From Fistularia commersonii (taxonomy: Eukaryota; Chordata; Actinopteri; Syngnathiformes; Fistulariidae), in assembly GCA_037954325.1 (NCBI GenBank), contig JBBMNZ010000072.1, positions 1 to 64,000 of the forward strand: a DNA stretch of 64,000 bases. The letters are read 5' to 3'. The notes beneath the pieces were generated by a model. It was not told where the DNA came from. It was given only the letters and a program-made list of their open reading frames with translations, and made no database searches. Made by a program: the position numbers and the translations under genes. This document shows, piece by piece, positions 53,524 to 64,000 of the stretch (the first letter of the stretch is position 1; the number at the start of each line of letters is the position of its first letter).

Positions 53524-53699
53524 GATTAGGAGTGGAAATAACTGATGGATTTCGTAAAGCTGGTTTCTGCTGTTGAAATATGTTGTTTAGGACATGATTC
53601 TGTAAAACTTATGTCAAATTCAGTTTAATCCAGCGATAAGATCAAAAGATATAGCCATTCGTGAAAAAAGTGCTTATCTCACCGAGTTGAAGCGTTTTT
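53524..53699. repeat. Representative 176-bp monomer
   Basis: This copy runs from GATTAGGAGTGG to the base before the next GATTCGGAGTGG and is exactly 176 bp. In order, a typical monomer has: GGAGTGGAAATAACT; a variable patch (TAATGAATTTC, TTTTGAATTTC, CAATGAATTTC, GATGGATTTCG or TAATGGATTTA); AAGCTGGTTTCTGCTGTTG; a TGTTGTTTAGGACATG or TGTTTTTTAGGATATG patch; ATTCTGCACAATATATGTC; a second variable patch around AGTGTAATCCC; GTTCAAAAGATATAGCC; ATTCGTTCAAAAAGTGC; and TTATCTCACCGAGTTGAAGC followed by a short T tract. The majority form has about 61 G/C in 176 (35%). The starting point is arbitrary because the true unit boundary cannot be known from a circularly permuted array. Confidence 0.9.
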
Positions 53700-54954
53700 G
53701 ATTCGGAGTGGAAATAACTAATGAATTTCATCAAGCTGGTTTCTGCTGTTGAAATATATTTTTTAGGACAAGATTCTGCACAAAATATGTCCAATTCAGT
53801 ATAATCCAGTGACAAGTTCAAAAGATATAGCCATTCGATCAAAAAGTGCTTATATCACCGAGTTGAAGCATTTTTGATTCGGAGTGGAAATAACTAATGA
53901 ATTTCATCAAGCTGGTTTCTGCTGTTGAAATATGTTGTTTAGGACATGATTCTGCACAATATATGTCAAATTCAGTGTAATCCCTTCACAAGTTCAAAAG
54001 ATATAGCCATTCGTTCAAAAACTGCTTATCTTATCGGGTTGAAGCGTTTTTGATTAGGAGTGGAAATAACTGATGGATTTCGTAAAGCTGGTTTCTGCTG
54101 TTGAAATATGTTGTTTAGGACATGATTCTGTAAAACATATGTCAAATTCAGTGTAATCCAGCGATAAGATCAAAAGATATAGCCATTCGTGAAAAAAGTG
54201 CTTATCTCACCGAGTTGAAGCGTTTTTGATTCGGAGTGGAAATAACTAATGAATTTCATCAAGCTGGTTTCTGCTGTTGAAATATATTTTTTAGGACAAG
54301 ATTCTGCACAAAATATGTCCAATTCAGTATAATCCAGTGACAAGTTCAAAAGATATAGCCATTCGATCAAAAAGTGCTTATCTCACCGAGTTGAAGCATT
54401 TTTGATTCGGAGTGGAAATAACTAATGAATTTCATCAAGCTGGTTTCTGCTGTTGAAATATGTTTTTTAGGATATGATTCTGCACAATATATGTCAAATT
54501 TAGTGTAATCACATTACAGGTTCAAAAGACATAGCCATTCGTTCAAAAACTGCTTATCTTATCGGGTTGAAGCCTTTTTTGATTGAGAGTGGAAATAACT
54601 AATGGATTTAATCAAGCTGGTTTCTGCTGTTGAAATATGTTTTTTAGGACATGATTCTGCAGAACACATGTCAAATTCAGTGTAATCCAGCTACAAGATC
54701 AAAATATATAGCCATTCGTGCAAAAAGTGCTTATGTCACCGAGTTGAAGCAATTTTGATTAGGAGTGGCAATAACTAATGAATTTCATCAAGCTGGTTTC
54801 TGCTGCTGAAATATGTTGTTTAGGATATGATTCTGCACAATATATGTCAAAGTCATGTGATCCCATTACAGATTCAAAGGATATAGCCATTTGTTCAAAA
54901 AGGACTTATCTCACCGAGTTGAAGCGTTTTTGATTAGGAGTGGAAATAACTAAT

Positions 54955-57630
54955 TAATTTCATCAAGCTGGTTTCTGCTGCTGAAATATGTTGTTTAGGA
55001 TATGATTCTGCACAATATATGTCAAATTCAGTGTAATCCCTTCACAAGTTCAAAAGACATAGCCATTCGTTCAAAAAGTGCTTATCTTATCGTGTTGAAG
55101 CGTTTTTGATTGAGAGTGGAAATAACTGATGGATTTCGTAAAGCTGGTTTCTGCTGTTGAAATATGTTGTTTAGGACATGATTCTGCAAAAAACATGTCA
55201 AATTCAGTGTAATCCAGCGATAAGATCAAAAGATATAGCCATTCGTGAAAAAAGTGCTTATCTCACCGAGTGGGAGAGTTTTTGATTCGGAGTGGAAATA
55301 ACTAATGAATTTCATCAAGCTGGTTTCTGCTGTTGAAATATGTTTTTTAGCACAAGATTCTGCACAATATATGTCAAATTCAGTTAAATCCATCACAGGT
55401 TCAAAAAATATAGCCATTCGTTCAAAAATTGCTTATCTCACCAAGTTGAAGAGTTTTTGATTAGTATTGGAAGTAACTAATGAATTTCATCAAGCTGGTT
55501 TCTGCTGTTGAAATTTGTTGTTTAGGACATGATTCTGGACAATATATGTCAAAATCAGTGTAATCCCTTCACAGGTTCAAAAGATATAGCCATTCGTTCA
55601 AAAACTGCTTATCTTATCGGGTTGAAGCGTTTTTGATTGAGAGTGGAAATAACTGATGGATTTCGTAAAGCTGGTTTCTGCTGTTGAAATATGTTGTTTA
55701 GGACATGATTCTGCAAAAAACATGTCAAATTCAGTGTAATCCAGCGATAAGATCAAAAGATATAGCCATTCGTGAAAAAAGTACTTATCTCACCGGGTTG
55801 AAGCGTTTTTGATTAGGAGTGGAAATAACTTTTGAATTTCATCTAGCTGGTTTCTGCTGTTGAAATATGTTGTTTAGGATATGATTCTGCACAATATATG
55901 TCAAAGTCAGTGTGATCCCATTACAGGTTCAAAGGATATAGCCATTCGTTCAAAAAGGACTTATCTCACCGAGTTGAGGCGTTTGTGATTAGGAGTGGAA
56001 ATAACTAATGAATTTCATCAAGCTGGTTTCTGCTGTTGAAATATGTTGTTTAGGACATGATTCTGCACAATATATGTCAAATTCAGTGTAATCCCTTCAT
56101 AGGTTCAAAAGAAATCGCCAGTCATTCCAAAAGAACTTATGTCACCGAGTTGAGGCGTTTTTGATTCTGAGTGGAAATAACCAATGAATTTCATCAAACT
56201 GGTTTATGCTGTTGAAATATGTTGTTTAGGATATGATTTTGAACAATATATGTCAAATTTAGTGTAATCACATCACAGGTTCAAAAGATATAGCCATTCG
56301 TTCAAAAAGTGCTTATCTCACAGAGTTGAAGCGTTTTTGATTAGGAGTGGAAATAACTTTTGAATTTCATCAAGCTGGTTTCTGCTGTTGAAATATGTTG
56401 TTTAGAACATGATTCTGCACAATATATGTCCAATTCAGTGTAATCCCTTCATAGGTTCAAAAGAAATCGCCAGTCATTCCAAAAGAACTTATGTCACCGA
56501 GTTGAGGCGTTTTTGATTCTGAGTGGAAATAACCAATGAATTTCATCAAGCTGGTTTCTGCTGTTGAAATATGTTGTTTAGGACATGATTCTGCACAATA
56601 TATGTCAAATTCAGTGTAATCCCTTCATAGGTTCAAAAGAAATCGCCAGTCATTCCAAAAGAACTTATGTCACCGAGTTGAGGCGTTTTTGATTCTGAGT
56701 GGAAATAACCAATGAATTTCATCAAGCTGGTTTCTGCTGTTGAAATATGTTGTTTAGGATATGATTTTGAACAATATATGTCAAATTTAGTGTAATCACA
56801 TCACAGGTTCAAAAGATATAGCCATTCGTTCAAAAAGTGCTTTTCTCACCGAGTTGAAGCGTTTTTGATTAGGAGTGGAAATAACTTTTGAATTTCATCA
56901 AGCTGGTTTCTGCTGTTGAAATATGTTGTTTAGAACATGATTCTGCACAATATATGTCCAATTCAGTGTAATCCCTTCATATGTTCAAAAGAAATCGCCA
57001 GTCATTCCAAAAGAACTTATGTCACCGAGTTGAGGCGTTTTTGATTCTGAGTGGAAATAACCAATGAATTTCATCAAGCTGGTTTCTGCTGTTGAAATAT
57101 GTTGTTTAGGATATGATTTTGAACAATATATGTCAAATTTAGTGTAATCACATCACAGGTTCAAAAGATATAGCCATTCGTTCAAAAATTGCTTATCTTA
57201 TCGGGTTGAAGCGTTTTTGATTAGGAGTGGAAATAACTGATGGATTTCGTTAAGCTGGTTTCTGCTGTTGAAATATGTTGTTAAGGACTTGATTCTGCAA
57301 AACACATGTCAAATTAAGTGTAATCCAGCGATAAGATCAAAAGATATAGCCATTCGTGAAAAAAGTGCTTATCTCACCGAGTTGAGACGTTTCTGATTAG
57401 GAGTGGAAATAACTAATGAATTTCATCAAGCTGGTTCCCGCTGTTGAAATATGCTGTTTAGAACAAGATTCTGCACAAAACATGTCCAATTCAGTATAAT
57501 CCAGTGACAAGTTCAAAAGATATAGCCATTCGATCAAAAAGTGCTTATCTCACCGAGTTGAAGCATTTTTGATTCGGAGTGGAAATAACTAATGAATTTC
57601 ATCAAGCTGGTTTCTGCTGTTGAAATATGT
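54955..57630. repeat. 15-monomer segment repeated at +5,102 bp (60,057-62,732)
   Basis: The constant offset of 5,102 bp is 29 monomers minus 2. Matches include CATCTAGCTGG (55,840 and 60,942), CTGGTTTATGCTG (near 56,200 and 61,302), TGTTAAGGACTTGATTC (near 57,281 and 62,383) and GAAATATGCTGTTTAG (near 57,446 and 62,548). Relative to the unit at 51.3 kb, one extra monomer was gained near 55.6-55.8 kb (offset changes from 3,695 to 3,871). Confidence 0.85.
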
Positions 57631-58892
57631 TGTTTAGGACAAGATTCTGCACAATATATGTCCAATTCAGTGTAATCCCTTCATAGGTTCAAAAGAAATC
57701 GCCAGTCATTCCAAAAGAACTTATGTCACCGAGTTGAGGCGTTTTTGATTCTGAGTGGAAATAACCAATGAATTTCATCAAGCTGGTTTCTGCTGTTGAA
57801 ATATGTTGTTTAGGACATGATTCTGCACAATATATGTCAAATTCAGTGTAATCCCTTCATAGGTTCAAAAGAAATCGCCAGTCATTCCAAAAGAACTTAT
57901 GTCACCGAGTTGAGGCGTTTTTGATTCTGAGTGGAAATAACCAATGAATTTCATCAAGCTGGTTTCTGCTGTTGAAATATGTTGTTTAGGATATGATTTT
58001 GAACAATATATGTCAAATTTAGTGTAATCACATCACAGGTTCAAAAGATATAGCCATTCGTTCAAAAAGTGCTTTTCTCACCGAGTTGAAGCGTTTTTGA
58101 TTAGGAGTGGAAATAACTTTTGAATTTCATCAAGCTGGTTTCTGCTGTTGAAATATGTTGTTTAGAACATGATTCTGCACAATATATGTCCAATTCAGTG
58201 TAATCCCTTCATATGTTCAAAAGAAATCGCCAGTCATTCCAAAAGAACTTATGTCACCGAGTTGAGGCGTTTTTGATTCTGAGTGGAAATAACCAATGAA
58301 TTTCATCAAGCTGGTTTCTGCTGTTGAAATATGTTGTTTAGGATATGATTTTGAACAATATATGTCAAATTTAGTGTAATCACATCACAGGTTCAAAAGA
58401 TATAGCCATTCGTTCAAAAATTGCTTATCTTATCGGGTTGAAGCGTTTTTGATTAGGAGTGGAAATAACTGATGGATTTCGTTAAGCTGGTTTCTGCTGT
58501 TGAAATATGTTGTTAAGGACTTGATTCTGCAAAACACATGTCAAATTAAGTGTAATCCAGCGATAAGATCAAAAGATATAGCCATTCGTGAAAAAAGTGC
58601 TTATCTCACCGAGTTGAGACGTTTCTGATTAGGAGTGGAAATAACTAATGAATTTCATCAAGCTGGTTCCCGCTGTTGAAATATGCTGTTTAGAACAAGA
58701 TTCTGCACAAAACATGTCCAATTCAGTATAATCCAGTGACAAGTTCAAAAGATATAGCCATTCGTTCAAAAAGTGCTTATCTCACCGAGTTGAAGCATTT
58801 TTGATTCGGAGTGGAAATAACTAATGAATTTCATCAAGCTGGTTTCTGCTGTTGAAATATGTTGTTTAGGACAAGATTCTGCACAATATATG
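56411..58892. repeat. Two tandem copies of a 7-monomer unit (1,232 bp)
   Basis: Positions 56,411-57,660 match 57,643-58,892 at exactly 1,232 bp (7 x 176). The private base change in GTGCTTTTCTCACC occurs at both 56,838 and 58,070, while the related copy near 61,940 has GTGCTTATCTCACC. This dates the 1,232-bp duplication after the split from the 61-62 kb segment. The later copy also differs near 58,760 (TTCGTTC for TTCGATC). Confidence 0.85.
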
Positions 58893-60056
58893 TCAACTTC
58901 AGTGAAATCCCATCACAGGTTCAAAAAATATAGCCATTCGTTCAAAAATTGCTTATCTCACCAAGTTGAAGAGTTTTTGATTAGTATTGGAAATAACTTT
59001 TGAATTTCATCACGCTGGTTTCTGCTCGTGAAATTTGTTGTTTAGGACATGATTCTGCACACTATATGTCAAATTCAGTGAAATCCCATCACAGGTTCAA
59101 AAGATATAGCCATTCGTTCAAAAATTGCTTATCTTACCAAGTTGAAGAGTTTTTGATTAGGAGCAGAAATAACTATTGAATTTCATCAAGCTGGTTTCTG
59201 CTGTTGAAATATGTTGTTTAGGACATGATTCTGCACAATATACGTCAAATTCTTGTGAGCCCATTACAGGTTGAAAGGATATAGCCATCCGTTCAAAACG
59301 TGCTTATGAGACCGAGTTAAAGCGTTTTTGATTAGGAGTGGAAATAACTAATGGATATTATCAAGCTGGTTTCTGCTGTTGAATATGTTGTTTATGACAT
59401 AATTCTGCACAATATATGTCAAATTAAGTGTAATCCCTTCACAAGTTCAAAAGATATAGCCATTCGTTCAAAAAGTACTTATCTCACCGAGTTGAAGCGT
59501 TTTTGATTAGGAGTGGAAATAACTTTTGAATTTCATCACGCTGGTTTCTGCTGTTGAAATATGTTGTTTAGGACATGATTCTGCACAATATATGTCAAAT
59601 TCAGTGTAATCCCTTCATAGGTTCAAAAGATATCGCCAGTCGTTCAAAAAGTACTTATCTCACCGAGTTGATGCGTTTTTGGATTCGGAGTGGAAATAAT
59701 CAATGAATTTCATCAAGCTGGTTTCTGCTGTTGAAATATGTTGTTTAGGACATGATTCTGCAGAACACATGTCAAATTCAGTGTAATCCAGCGACAAGAT
59801 CAAAAGATATAGCCATTCGTGCAAAAAGTGCTTATCTCACCGAGTTGAAGCAATTTTGATTAGGAGTGGAAATAACTAATGAATTTCATCAAGTAGATTT
59901 CTACTGTTGAAATATGTTGTTTAGGACAGGATTCTGCACAATATATGTCAAATTCAGTGTAATCCCTTCACAAGTTCAAAAGATATAGCCATTCGTTCAA
60001 AAAGTGCTTATCTCACCGAGTTGAAGCATTTTTGATTAGGAGTGGAAATAACTAAT
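58893..60056. repeat. Ordinary satellite carrying the shared class cassette
   Basis: The order is a monomer with CACACTATATG (near 59,060), one with GTGAGCCCATTACAGG (near 59,254), one with ATGGATATTATCAAG (near 59,347) and one with CATCACGCTGG (near 59,535). The same order is seen near 26.36-26.9 kb. In the two large blocks at 34.5 and 38.7 kb the ATGGATATTATC monomer is missing. No other feature is seen. Confidence 0.7.
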
Positions 60057-62567
60057 GCATTTCATCAAGCTGGTTTCTGCTGCTGAAATATGTTGTTTAG
60101 GATATGATTCTGCACAATATATGTCAAATTCAGTGTAATCCCTTCACAAGTTCAAAAGACATAGCCATTCGTTCAAAAACTGCTTATCTTATCGGGTTGA
60201 AGCGTTTTTGATTGAGAGTGGAAATAACTGATGGATTTCGTAAAGCTGGTTTCTGCTGTTGAAATATGTTGTTTAGGACATGATTCTGCAAAAAACATGT
60301 CAAATTCAGTGTAATCCAGCAATAAGATCAAAAGATATAGCCATTCGTGAAAAAAGTGCTTATCTCACCGAGTTGAAGAGTTTTTGATTCGGAGTGGAAA
60401 TAACTAATGAATTTCATCAAGCTGGTTTCTGCTGTTGAAATATGTTTTTTAGGACAAGATTCTGCACAATATATGTCAAATTCAGTTAAATCCATCACAG
60501 GTTCAAAAAATATAGCCATTCGTTCAAAAATTGCTTATCTCACCGAGTTGAAGAGTTTTTGATTAGTATTGGAAGTAACTAATGAATTTCATCAAGCTGG
60601 TTTCTGCTGTTGAAATTTGTTGTTTAGGACATGATTCTGGACAATATATGTCAAAATCAGTGTAATCCCTTCACAGGTTCAAAAGATATAGCCATTCGTT
60701 CAAAAACTGCTTATCTTATGGGGTTGAAGCGTTTTTGATTGAGAGTGGAAATAACTGATGGATTTCGTAAAGCTGGTTTCTGCTGTTGAAATATGTTGTT
60801 TAGGACATGATTCTGCAAAAAACATGTCAAATTCAGTGTAATCCAGCGATAAGATCAAAAGATATAGCCATTCGTGAAAAAAGTACTTATCTCACCGGGT
60901 TGAAGCGTTTTTGATTAGGAGTGGAAATAACTTTTGAATTTCATCTAGCTGGTTTCTGCTGTTGAAATATGTTGTTTAGGATATGATTCTGCACAATATA
61001 TGTCAAAGTCAGTGTGATCCCATTACAGGTTCAAAGGATATAGCCATTTGTTCAAAAAGGACTTATCTCACCGAGTTGAGGCGTTTGTGATTAGGAGTGG
61101 AAATAACTAATGAATTTCATCAAGCTGGTTTCTGCTGTTGAAATATGTTGTTTAGGACATGATTCTGCACAATATATGTCAAATTCAGTGTAATCCCTTC
61201 ATAGGTTCAAAAGAAATCGCCAGTCATTCCAAAAGAACTTATGTCACCGAGTTGAGGCGTTTTTGATTCTGAGTGGAAATAACCAATGAATTTCATCAAA
61301 CTGGTTTATGCTGTTGAAATATGTTGTTTAGGATATGATTTTGAACAATATATGTCAAATTTAGTGTAATCACATCACAGGTTCAAAAGATATAGCCATT
61401 CGTTCAAAAAGTGCTTATCTCACCGAGTTGAAGCGTTTTTGATTAGGAGTGGAAATAACTTTTGAATTTCATCAAGCTGGTTTCTGCTGTTGAAATATGT
61501 TGTTTAGAACATGATTCTGCACAATATATGTCCAATTCAGTGTAATCCCTTCATAGGTTCAAAAGAAATCGCCAGTCATTCCAAAAGAACTTATGTCACC
61601 GAGTTGAGGCGTTTTTGATTCTGAGTGGAAATAACCAATGAATTTCATCAAGCTGGTTTCTGCTGTTGAAATATGTTGTTTAGGACATGATTCTGCACAA
61701 TATATGTCAAATTCAGTGTAATCCCTTCATAGGTTCAAAAGAAATCGCCAGTCATTCCAAAAGAACTTATGTCACCGAGTTGAGGCGTTTTTGATTCTGA
61801 GTGGAAATAACCAATGAATTTCATCAAGCTGGTTTCTGCTGTTGAAATATGTTGTTTAGGATATGATTTTGAACAATATATGTCAAATTTAGTGTAATCA
61901 CATCACAGGTTCAAAAGATATACCCATTCGTTCAAAAAGTGCTTATCTCACCGAGTTGAAGCGTTTTTGATTAGGAGTGGAAATAACTTTTGAATTTCAT
62001 CAAGCTGGTTTCTGCTGTTGAAATATGATGTTTAGAACATGATTCTGCACAATATATGTCCAATTCAGTGTAATCCCTTCATATGTTCAAAAGAAATCGC
62101 CAGTCATTCCAAAAGAACTTATGTCACCGAGTTGAGGCGTTTTTGATTCTGAGTGGAAATAACCAATGAATTTCATCAAGCTGGTTTCTGCTGTTGAAAT
62201 ATGTTGTTTAGGATATGATTTTGAACAATATATGTCAAATTTAGTGTAATCACATCACAGGTTCAAAAGATATAGCCATTCGTTCAAAAATTGCTTATCT
62301 TATCGGGTTGAAGCGTTTTTGATTAGGAGTGGAAATAACTGATGGATTTCGTTAAGCTGGTTTCTGCTGTTGAAATATGTTGTTAAGGACTTGATTCTGC
62401 AAAACACATGTCAAATTAAGTGTAATCCAGCGATAAGATCAAAAGATATAGCCATTCGTGAAAAAAGTGCTTATCTCACCGAGTTGAGACGTTTCTAATT
62501 AGGAGTGGAAATAACTAATGAATTTCATCAAGCTGGTTCCCGCTGTTGAAATATGCTGTTTAGAACA

Positions 62568-64000
62568 AGATTCTGCACAAAACATGTCCAATTCAGTATA
62601 ATCCAGTGACAAGTTCAAAAGATATAGCCATTCGATCAAAAAGTGCTTATCTCACCGAGTTGAAGCATTTTTGATTCGGAGTGGAAATAACTAATGAATT
62701 TCATCAAGCTGGTTTCTGCTGTTGAAATATGTTTTTTAGGATATGATTCTGCACAATATATGTCAAATTTAGTGTAATCACATTACAGGTTCAAAAGACA
62801 TAGCCATTCGTTCAAAAACTGCTTATCTTATCGGGTTGAAGCGTTTTTGATTGAGAGTGGAAATAACTAATGGATTTAATCAAGCTGGTTTCTGCTGTTG
62901 AAATATGTTGTTTAGGACATGATTCTGCAGTACACATGTCAAATTCAGTGTAATCCAGCGACAAGATCAAAAGATATAGCCATTCGTGCAAAAAGTGCTT
63001 ATCTCACCGAGTTGAAGCAATTTTGATTAGGAGTGGCAATAACTAATGAATTTCATCAAGTATATTTCTACTGTTGAAATATTTTGTTTAGGACAGGATT
63101 CTGCACAATATATGTCAAATTCAGTGTAATCCCTTCACAAGTTCAAAAGATATAGCCATTCGTTCAAAAAGTGCTTATCTCACCGAGTTGAAGAATTTTT
63201 GATTAGGAGTGGAAATAACTAATGAATTTCAACAAGCTGGTTTCTGCTGCTGAAATATATTGTTTAGGATATGATTCTGCACAATATATGTCAAAGTCAG
63301 TGTGATCCCATTACAGGTTCAAAGGATATAGCCATTTGTTCAAAAAGGACTTATCTCACCGAGTTGAAGCGTTTTTGATTAGGAGTGGAAATAACTAATG
63401 AATTTCATCAAGCTGGTTTCTGCTGCTGAAATATGTTGTTTAGGATATGATTCTGCACAATATATGTCAAATTCAGTGTAATCCCTTCACAAGTTCAAAA
63501 GACATAGCCATTCCTTCAAAAAGTGCTTATCTCACCGAGTTGAAGCATTTTTGATTAGGAGTGGAAATAGCTAATGAATTTCATCAAGCTGGTTTCTGCT
63601 GCTGAAATATGTTGTTTAGGATATGATTCTGCACAATATATGTCAAATTCAGTGTAATCCCTTCACAAGTTCAAAAGACATAGCCATTCGTTCAAAAACT
63701 GCTTATCTTATCGTGTTGAAGCGTTTTTGATTGAGAGTGGAAATAACTGATGGATTTCGTAAAGCTGGTTTCTGCTGTTGAAATATGTTGTTTAGGACAT
63801 GATTCTGCAAAAAACATGTCAAATTCAGTGTAATCCAGCGATAAGATCAAAAGATATAGCCATTCGTGAAAAAAGTGCTTATCTCACCGAGTGGGAGAGT
63901 TTTTGATTCGGAGTGGAAATAACTAATGAATTTCATCAAGCTGGTTTCTGCTGTCGAAATATGTTTTTTAGGACAAGATTCTTCACAATATATGTCAAAT
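62568..64000. repeat. Restart of a 15.48-kb (88-monomer) superunit
   Basis: The last 1,433 bases match 47,085-48,517 at a constant offset of 15,483 bp. Markers are GATTCTGCAGTACACATG (near 47,438 and 62,921), AAGTATATTTCTACTG (near 47,574 and 63,057), ATTTCAACAAGCTGG (near 47,741 and 63,224), CTTATCGTGTTGAAG (near 48,224 and 63,707) and CACCGAGTGGGAGAG (near 48,403 and 63,886). I noticed about eight single-base differences. The match is still running at the window end. Confidence 0.8.

Larger units (their letters stand above)
51257..53933. repeat. Higher-order unit copy 2, offset 3,167 bp
   Basis: This is the second copy of 48,090-50,766. After 53,933 alignment to copy 1 continues only if the offset is changed to 3,695 bp, because a 528-bp trimer is present once in copy 1 (about 50,185-50,712) and twice here (53,352-54,407). 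The stretch holds repeated monomer pairs with GCCAGTCATTCC and TTTTGAACAATATATG. Confidence 0.85.
53352..54407. repeat. Trimer duplicated in tandem (528 bp)
   Basis: The copies are 53,352-53,879 and 53,880-54,407. Both contain GATTCTGTAAAAC (near 53,597 and 54,125), TCGTGAAAAAAGTGC, GAAATATATTTTTTAGG and CAGTATAATCCAGTGAC. The differences seen include AAAACTTATG versus AAAACATATG and CTTATATCACC versus CTTATCTCACC. The corresponding region of the previous higher-order unit has one copy, so this is a gain. Confidence 0.85.
1..64000. repeat. 176-bp tandem satellite array, head to tail
   Basis: The entire window is made of one repeat unit. Landmarks such as GATTAGGAGTGG, CATCAAGCTGG, GTTGAAATATG, ACAATATATGTC and CACCGAGTTGAAG recur every 174-178 bases, in this order and always on the given strand, from the first to the last line. 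At 176 bp there are about 364 monomers. No monomer is inverted and no foreign sequence interrupts the array. Arrays of this size with a nucleosome-length, AT-rich monomer are typical of eukaryotic centromeric or pericentromeric satellites; that assignment is inference from general knowledge, not from a recognised family. The array continues past both window ends. No genes are present. Confidence 0.97.
46250..64000. repeat. Right domain: nested higher-order repeats
   Basis: Satellite only, with several levels of repetition that share boundaries at whole monomers: 176, 352, 528, 1,232, 3,167, 3,519, 3,695, 5,102 and 15,483 bp. Most matching segments differ by only a few bases per kilobase as judged by eye. 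The outermost offset links the segment from 47,085 with the last 1.4 kb of the window. This is the most homogenised part of the array together with 32-40 kb. Confidence 0.85.

Noticed and set aside
1..64000. CRISPR array
   Set aside because: The repeated unit is the whole 176 bp with no alternation of short constant repeats and unique spacers, and no cas genes are present.
1..64000. rRNA, tRNA or 5S gene cluster
   Set aside because: No monomer shows the conserved boxes or cloverleaf of tRNA or 5S genes, and monomers vary freely at many positions.
1..64000. Telomeric or microsatellite tracts
   Set aside because: No run of short tandem motifs longer than a few bases was seen. The only simple tracts are A or T runs of up to about seven.

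Overview
The whole window is one uninterrupted tandem satellite array. A roughly 176-bp, AT-rich monomer (about 35% GC in the majority form I read off) repeats head to tail, always in the same orientation, from base 1 to base 64000, giving about 364 copies. Both ends run off the window. I find no protein-coding gene, tRNA, rRNA, transposon, CRISPR array, telomere repeat, inversion or unique sequence. The longest open frames are about 60-80 codons. They are all the same few stretches of the monomer read repeatedly, and 176 is not a multiple of 3, so no frame can continue through the array. This points to eukaryotic heterochromatin, most likely a centromeric or pericentromeric satellite, because the unit is nucleosome-sized and organised into higher-order repeats. 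I do not recognise the family and cannot name the organism; plants and animals are both possible.

The information lies above the monomer level. Monomers fall into recurring diagnostic classes, and strings of these classes are duplicated at fixed offsets that are close to whole numbers of monomers. Region by region: 1-15 kb is the most diverged part, with only a loose repetition at 23-30 monomers and a stretch (about 1.95-4.1 kb) unusually rich in one-base insertions. 15-20.3 kb holds two copies of a 9-monomer unit (1,585 bp). 20.3-27 kb is a mixture with local dimer duplications. 27-31.9 kb shows a 17-monomer duplication (offset 2,981 bp). 31.9-39.9 kb holds two nearly identical blocks of about 3.7 kb (offset 4,220 bp), each containing three tandem 351-bp dimers. 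39.9-46.3 kb reuses sequence from 28-29.8 kb with a two-monomer loss. 46.3-64 kb is a nested hierarchy with offsets of 3,519, 3,167, 3,695, 5,102, 1,232 and 528 bp. At the right edge, 62,568-64,000 repeats 47,085-48,517 at an offset of 15,483 bp (88 monomers), so a very large higher-order unit may be starting again.

The picture is a satellite homogenised by repeated unequal exchange or amplification, with younger, more similar blocks from about 32 kb rightwards and an older or more error-prone left part. Features inside the monomer that could matter for chromatin are a 17-bp CENP-B-box-like site in one class, a 25-bp dyad, and phased A/T tracts. These functions are inference only. All offsets and differences were read by eye and should be confirmed by self-alignment.
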